From the NCBI RefSeq assembly GCF_030532715.1, contig NZ_JAUNKO010000003.1, forward strand, positions 62,001 to 126,000: 64,000 nt of DNA, read 5' to 3'. The notes below the pieces were generated by a model that saw nothing but the letters and a program-made list of their open reading frames with translations, did no database searches and had not been told where the DNA came from. This document shows positions 61,760 through 64,000 of this stretch, one piece after another. Position 1 is the stretch's first letter. Each line of letters begins with the position of its first letter. This stretch comes from Corynebacterium sp. GTDB taxonomy: Bacteria > Actinomycetota > Actinomycetes > Mycobacteriales > Mycobacteriaceae. The translations under genes and the position numbers were made by a program.

Positions 61760-63070
61760 CTATTGCTTCGTGCGGCGCATAATACCGTGGCGACGGTTCA
61801 CCAAAGTGTGGAAGCGCGCGCGAATCTTGTTCATGGTTTCCTGCGGCGTCATCGTCGACGTTGCCCCCTTCGTTTGAATTTCAATTTCGTCGACGGTGGT
61901 TTCGCCGGTGCGCAGGGATACCATTTCCGCGTGGTAGCGAATCCACACCGCTACGGCTGCGGCGACGGGCACGGCGAGGAACGCGCCAACGATGCCGAAC
62001 AGGCCGCCGCCGACGAGCACGGCCAGCAACACAATCACCGGGTGCAGATTCATGGCTTTGGATTGCAGCATCGGCGACAGCAGATTGCCCTCAAGCTGCT
62101 GCACGAGGATGATGATCACCAGCACGCCCAGCGCCGTGGTTGGGCCGTTGGACACCAGCGCAACCAGCACGCTAATTGCGCCCGCGGAGATGGCGCCCAC
62201 GATGGGGATAAAGCCGGCGAAGAATGTGAGCGTCGCTAAGACGAGGGCGAGGGGGACACCGAAGAACAGCAGGCCGATCCCGATAAACACGGCGTCGATA
62301 AAGGAGACGATGGCTTGGGCGCGGATAAAACCCGCCAGCGTGTTCCAGGTACGCGACAAGACTTCCGTGAGGTGCCAGCCTGCGGTTTCGCCGACGCTGC
62401 GGCGCACCCAGGGGATAAACTGGTCGCCGTCCTTTAAGAAGAAGAACGTGAGCACCAGCACCACACCAAGCGTCACCGCGATTGACGACGCCGTGGACAC
62501 CCCCGCATACACGCCCGTTGCGATATTGCTCGCTTGGGCTTGCGCGCGACTGACCACCTCGTTGACCACTTGGTTGATCTGTTCGGCGTCGACGTTGAGT
62601 GGCGGGCCCTTGATCCAGGTTTGGATGAACCGGATGCCGGACACGGCTTGATCGAACAAATCCTTGGATTGGTTTTGCACGCTGGGGGCCATGGCGGCGA
62701 TCAGGGCACTCATGGCGCTGAACATTGCGATCAGCGTGACGGCGGCCGCAAGCCCGGGGGACATTCCACGATCGCGCAACCATTTTGTTGGTGGCCAAAG
62801 TACGGTGCACACGAGTATGGCCAGCAAAATGGGCAGGAGTCCCTGCCACACTTGCGCCAAGCCGAGCCACAGGATGTAGCTGGCCACGGCCATGATGATG
62901 AACCGCAATGCCCACCCCGCTACCCAGCGGCCGTCTTGGCCGAGGATCAGGGCGCGATCAACTTTTGGCGCTTGCCCGCTGGACATCGCCGGGGCCGGGG
63001 TGAGGTTCACCTCGGCGTCGCCTTCGACTACATGGACGATGGCTTCTGTTGGATCGGTGTTTTTACTCAT
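61760..63070 (-). CDS. AI-2E family (UPF0118) transporter
   Basis: 436-aa polytopic protein of the AI-2E/PurR-like exporter family with seven or eight helices: GLLPILLAILVCTVLWPPTKWLRDRGMSP (split over two helices), a central amphipathic region (SGIRFIQTWIKGPPLNVDAEQINQVV), FFLKDGDQFIPWVRR and AVPVAAAVAVWIRYH. Substrate unknown; some members export autoinducers, others act as ion antiporters. Start ATG 63070 (MSKNTDPTEA); GTG 63088 is an alternative. Confidence 0.85.
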   Translation of the reverse strand: MSKNTDPTEAIVHVVEGDAEVNLTPAPAMSSGQAPKVDRALILGQDGRWVAGWALRFIIMAVASYILWLGLAQVWQGLLPILLAILVCTVLWPPTKWLRDRGMSPGLAAAVTLIAMFSAMSALIAAMAPSVQNQSKDLFDQAVSGIRFIQTWIKGPPLNVDAEQINQVVNEVVSRAQAQASNIATGVYAGVSTASSIAVTLGVVLVLTFFFLKDGDQFIPWVRRSVGETAGWHLTEVLSRTWNTLAGFIRAQAIVSFIDAVFIGIGLLFFGVPLALVLATLTFFAGFIPIVGAISAGAISVLVALVSNGPTTALGVLVIIILVQQLEGNLLSPMLQSKAMNLHPVIVLLAVLVGGGLFGIVGAFLAVPVAAAVAVWIRYHAEMVSLRTGETTVDEIEIQTKGATSTMTPQETMNKIRARFHTLVNRRHGIMRRTKQ

Positions 63071-63181
63071 CGACCATAACTTTGCCACGGATAACCCCGA
63101 TAACCAACACTAATACGCAATATTGTTACCTAGGATTCCCGAGGTGAAACCGGGCCGCGGGGTATTCGCAAGGAGGTGCTT

Positions 63182-63262
63182 ATGGCAACATCGGGAACCC
63201 CGCACAAGGCGGGGACGCGATGCGCTCAGGGAACCTACTTGTTGGTTTCGCCCTTGATGTAG
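63182..63262 (+). CDS. Tiny 26-aa frame with a perfect ribosome site (doubtful)
   Basis: AAGGAGGTG (63170-63178) precedes ATG at 63182. The frame MATSGTPHKAGTRCAQGTYLL... ends at TAG 63262 and is antisense to the putA 3' end. It crosses the putative putA terminator hairpin CCCCGC/GCGGGG. Could be chance, since the same bases serve as that terminator. Confidence 0.25.
   Translation: MATSGTPHKAGTRCAQGTYLLVSPLM
63198..63214 (-). terminator. Terminator hairpin downstream of putA
   Basis: CCCCGC (63198-63203) pairs with GCGGGG (63209-63214), loop of five, just beyond the putA stop; minus-strand continuation GTTCCC has only a weak T-run. Confidence 0.5.
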
Positions 63263-64000
63263 CCGAAACGATGCTTCGTCGTGGACACTGCTTGCTCCTT
63301 GAGGAAGTACAGCAGTTCACGGCGGCCGTCGGCGAGCACGGGGGCGTCGATAATAACGGAGCCGTTGAGGGCTGCCCATTCGTAAATGGTGCCGGGAACC
63401 GGAGCGTCGCCGATAGCGCGGATGCGGGAGTGCGGCGGGAACCACTCATGGGTCTCCAGGCGCCGCAGCTCGGTACCGGTGCGCAGGGCCGCCAGCTGCA
63501 GGCGGGCGAACTGCTCTTCATCATCGCCCACCACGTAAAGGGTCTCCAGTGGGCGGTAGCGGAACACGTTGGATTCACAACGCAGCCCGGTGAAGTCCTG
63601 TTCGACGCCGAACTCGGTACGCCACGCCAACTCGTCGAGCGCGGCGGCGCGACGCAGGAAGTCCGTGGTGGCCAGCTCGCGGAACTCCGGCTGCAGGCTC
63701 AGCGCCGGAACCTCAATGTCGGCCACGTCCTCCCAGGTGCCCAGCTGCGCCACATAGTTCGGGCCGCCAGCCTTCGCGCCGACGCCCACGGAGGAGTTCT
63801 TCCACCCGCCGAAGGGTTGGCGCTGCACAATTGCGCCGGTGATGCCACGGTTGATGTAGGCGTTGCCGACTTCCACCTTGTCCTTCCACAGGGCGATTTC
63901 GTCCTCATCGAGGGAGTGGATGCCGCCGGTCAGGCCGAAGCCGGTGCTGTTTTGCCATTCGATGGCCTCCTCCAGGGAGGAGGCGTGCATGATGCCCAAG
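63235..64000 (-). CDS. putA: PutA / P5C dehydrogenase, C-terminal part (5' partial)
   Basis: 255 codons of the C-terminus of proline dehydrogenase/1-pyrroline-5-carboxylate dehydrogenase, cut by the right edge. LGIMHASSLEEAIEWQNSTGFGLTGGIHS (two blocks), VGNAYINRGITGAIVQRQPFGGW and the ALDH C-terminal NRG/GAIVxRQPFGGxK signatures are clear. After the catalytic core a PutA-type C-terminal extension (about 160 residues, ELATTDFLRRAAALDEL ... LKEQAVSTTKHRFGYIKGE) follows, so bifunctional PutA is more likely than stand-alone RocA. Oxidises proline to glutamate. Confidence 0.88.
   Translation of the reverse strand, partial: LGIMHASSLEEAIEWQNSTGFGLTGGIHSLDEDEIALWKDKVEVGNAYINRGITGAIVQRQPFGGWKNSSVGVGAKAGGPNYVAQLGTWEDVADIEVPALSLQPEFRELATTDFLRRAAALDELAWRTEFGVEQDFTGLRCESNVFRYRPLETLYVVGDDEEQFARLQLAALRTGTELRRLETHEWFPPHSRIRAIGDAPVPGTIYEWAALNGSVIIDAPVLADGRRELLYFLKEQAVSTTKHRFGYIKGETNK

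Noticed and set aside
61388..62239. 283-codon plus-strand frame near the AI-2E transporter
   Set aside because: Mostly antisense to the transporter and lacking any domain.
63182..63262. Calling the tiny frame a firm gene
   Set aside because: Kept only at low confidence because the same bases form the putA terminator and the last part is antisense to putA.

Overview
The window is chromosomal DNA of a mycolate-containing actinomycete, most probably a Corynebacterium. The evidence is a mycolate acyl-CoA carboxylase subunit beside an MmpL3-type exporter, an AftD-type arabinofuranosyltransferase, a trehalose-mycolate acetyltransferase homologue, a PorA-sized peptide, a GTP-type PEP carboxykinase and DUF222/HNH (13E12-like) genes. 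The species cannot be fixed from the sequence. Genes are tightly packed. Several divergent pairs are separated by only 23-30 bp, and many convergent pairs overlap at their 3' ends.

Layout. 0-17 kb is a cell-envelope block: accD3 (cut by the left edge), a 42-aa PorA-like peptide, then on the minus strand trmB-NYN-mmpL3-flippase-like-DUF3054. The divergent pck follows, then a methyltransferase/GT4 pair, two membrane genes (polytopic and DUF3068), a TmaT-like acetyltransferase and DUF2613-aftD. 17-24.4 kb holds a VanW-domain protein, a PlsC-HAD fusion and the glycerol operon glpD-glpF-glpK. 24.4-28.9 kb holds two tandem surface proteins with an internal-thioester domain and a VaFE domain. They share promoter regions but end differently, one in a sortase signal and one in a cysteine-rich tail. 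28.9-33 kb has tRNA-Gly(CCC), dcd, an osmoprotectant ABC transporter (opuC type) and an orphan IS3 OrfA. 33-42.4 kb has a phosphoesterase, YibE/F protein, alaT, DUF1707 protein, a TIGR03943/permease pair, a DUF222-HNH protein and a large membrane Fe-S oxidoreductase. 42.4-44.3 kb has no convincing gene. 44.3-50.2 kb has glpQ and a CUT1 ABC importer with a DUF624-like protein.

50.7-58.5 kb is a seven-gene, fully overlapping operon that looks like a surface-glycan assembly system: a DPM-like GT2, a double GT2, a polytopic membrane protein, a 55-aa membrane peptide, a serine-hydrolase homologue that has lost its catalytic residues, another GT2 and a GH16-like lipoprotein. A Wzx-type flippase faces it. 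This is the best candidate for an undescribed system. 58.8-61.4 kb looks like a decay zone: a truncated acyl-CoA ligase, a miniature ferredoxin-NADP reductase fragment and a DUF222-HNH gene interrupted by TGA. The window ends with an AI-2E family transporter and the 3' part of putA.

No database search or structure prediction could be run. Family names rest on recognised motifs and gene order. Promoters, hairpins and start sites are read by eye.
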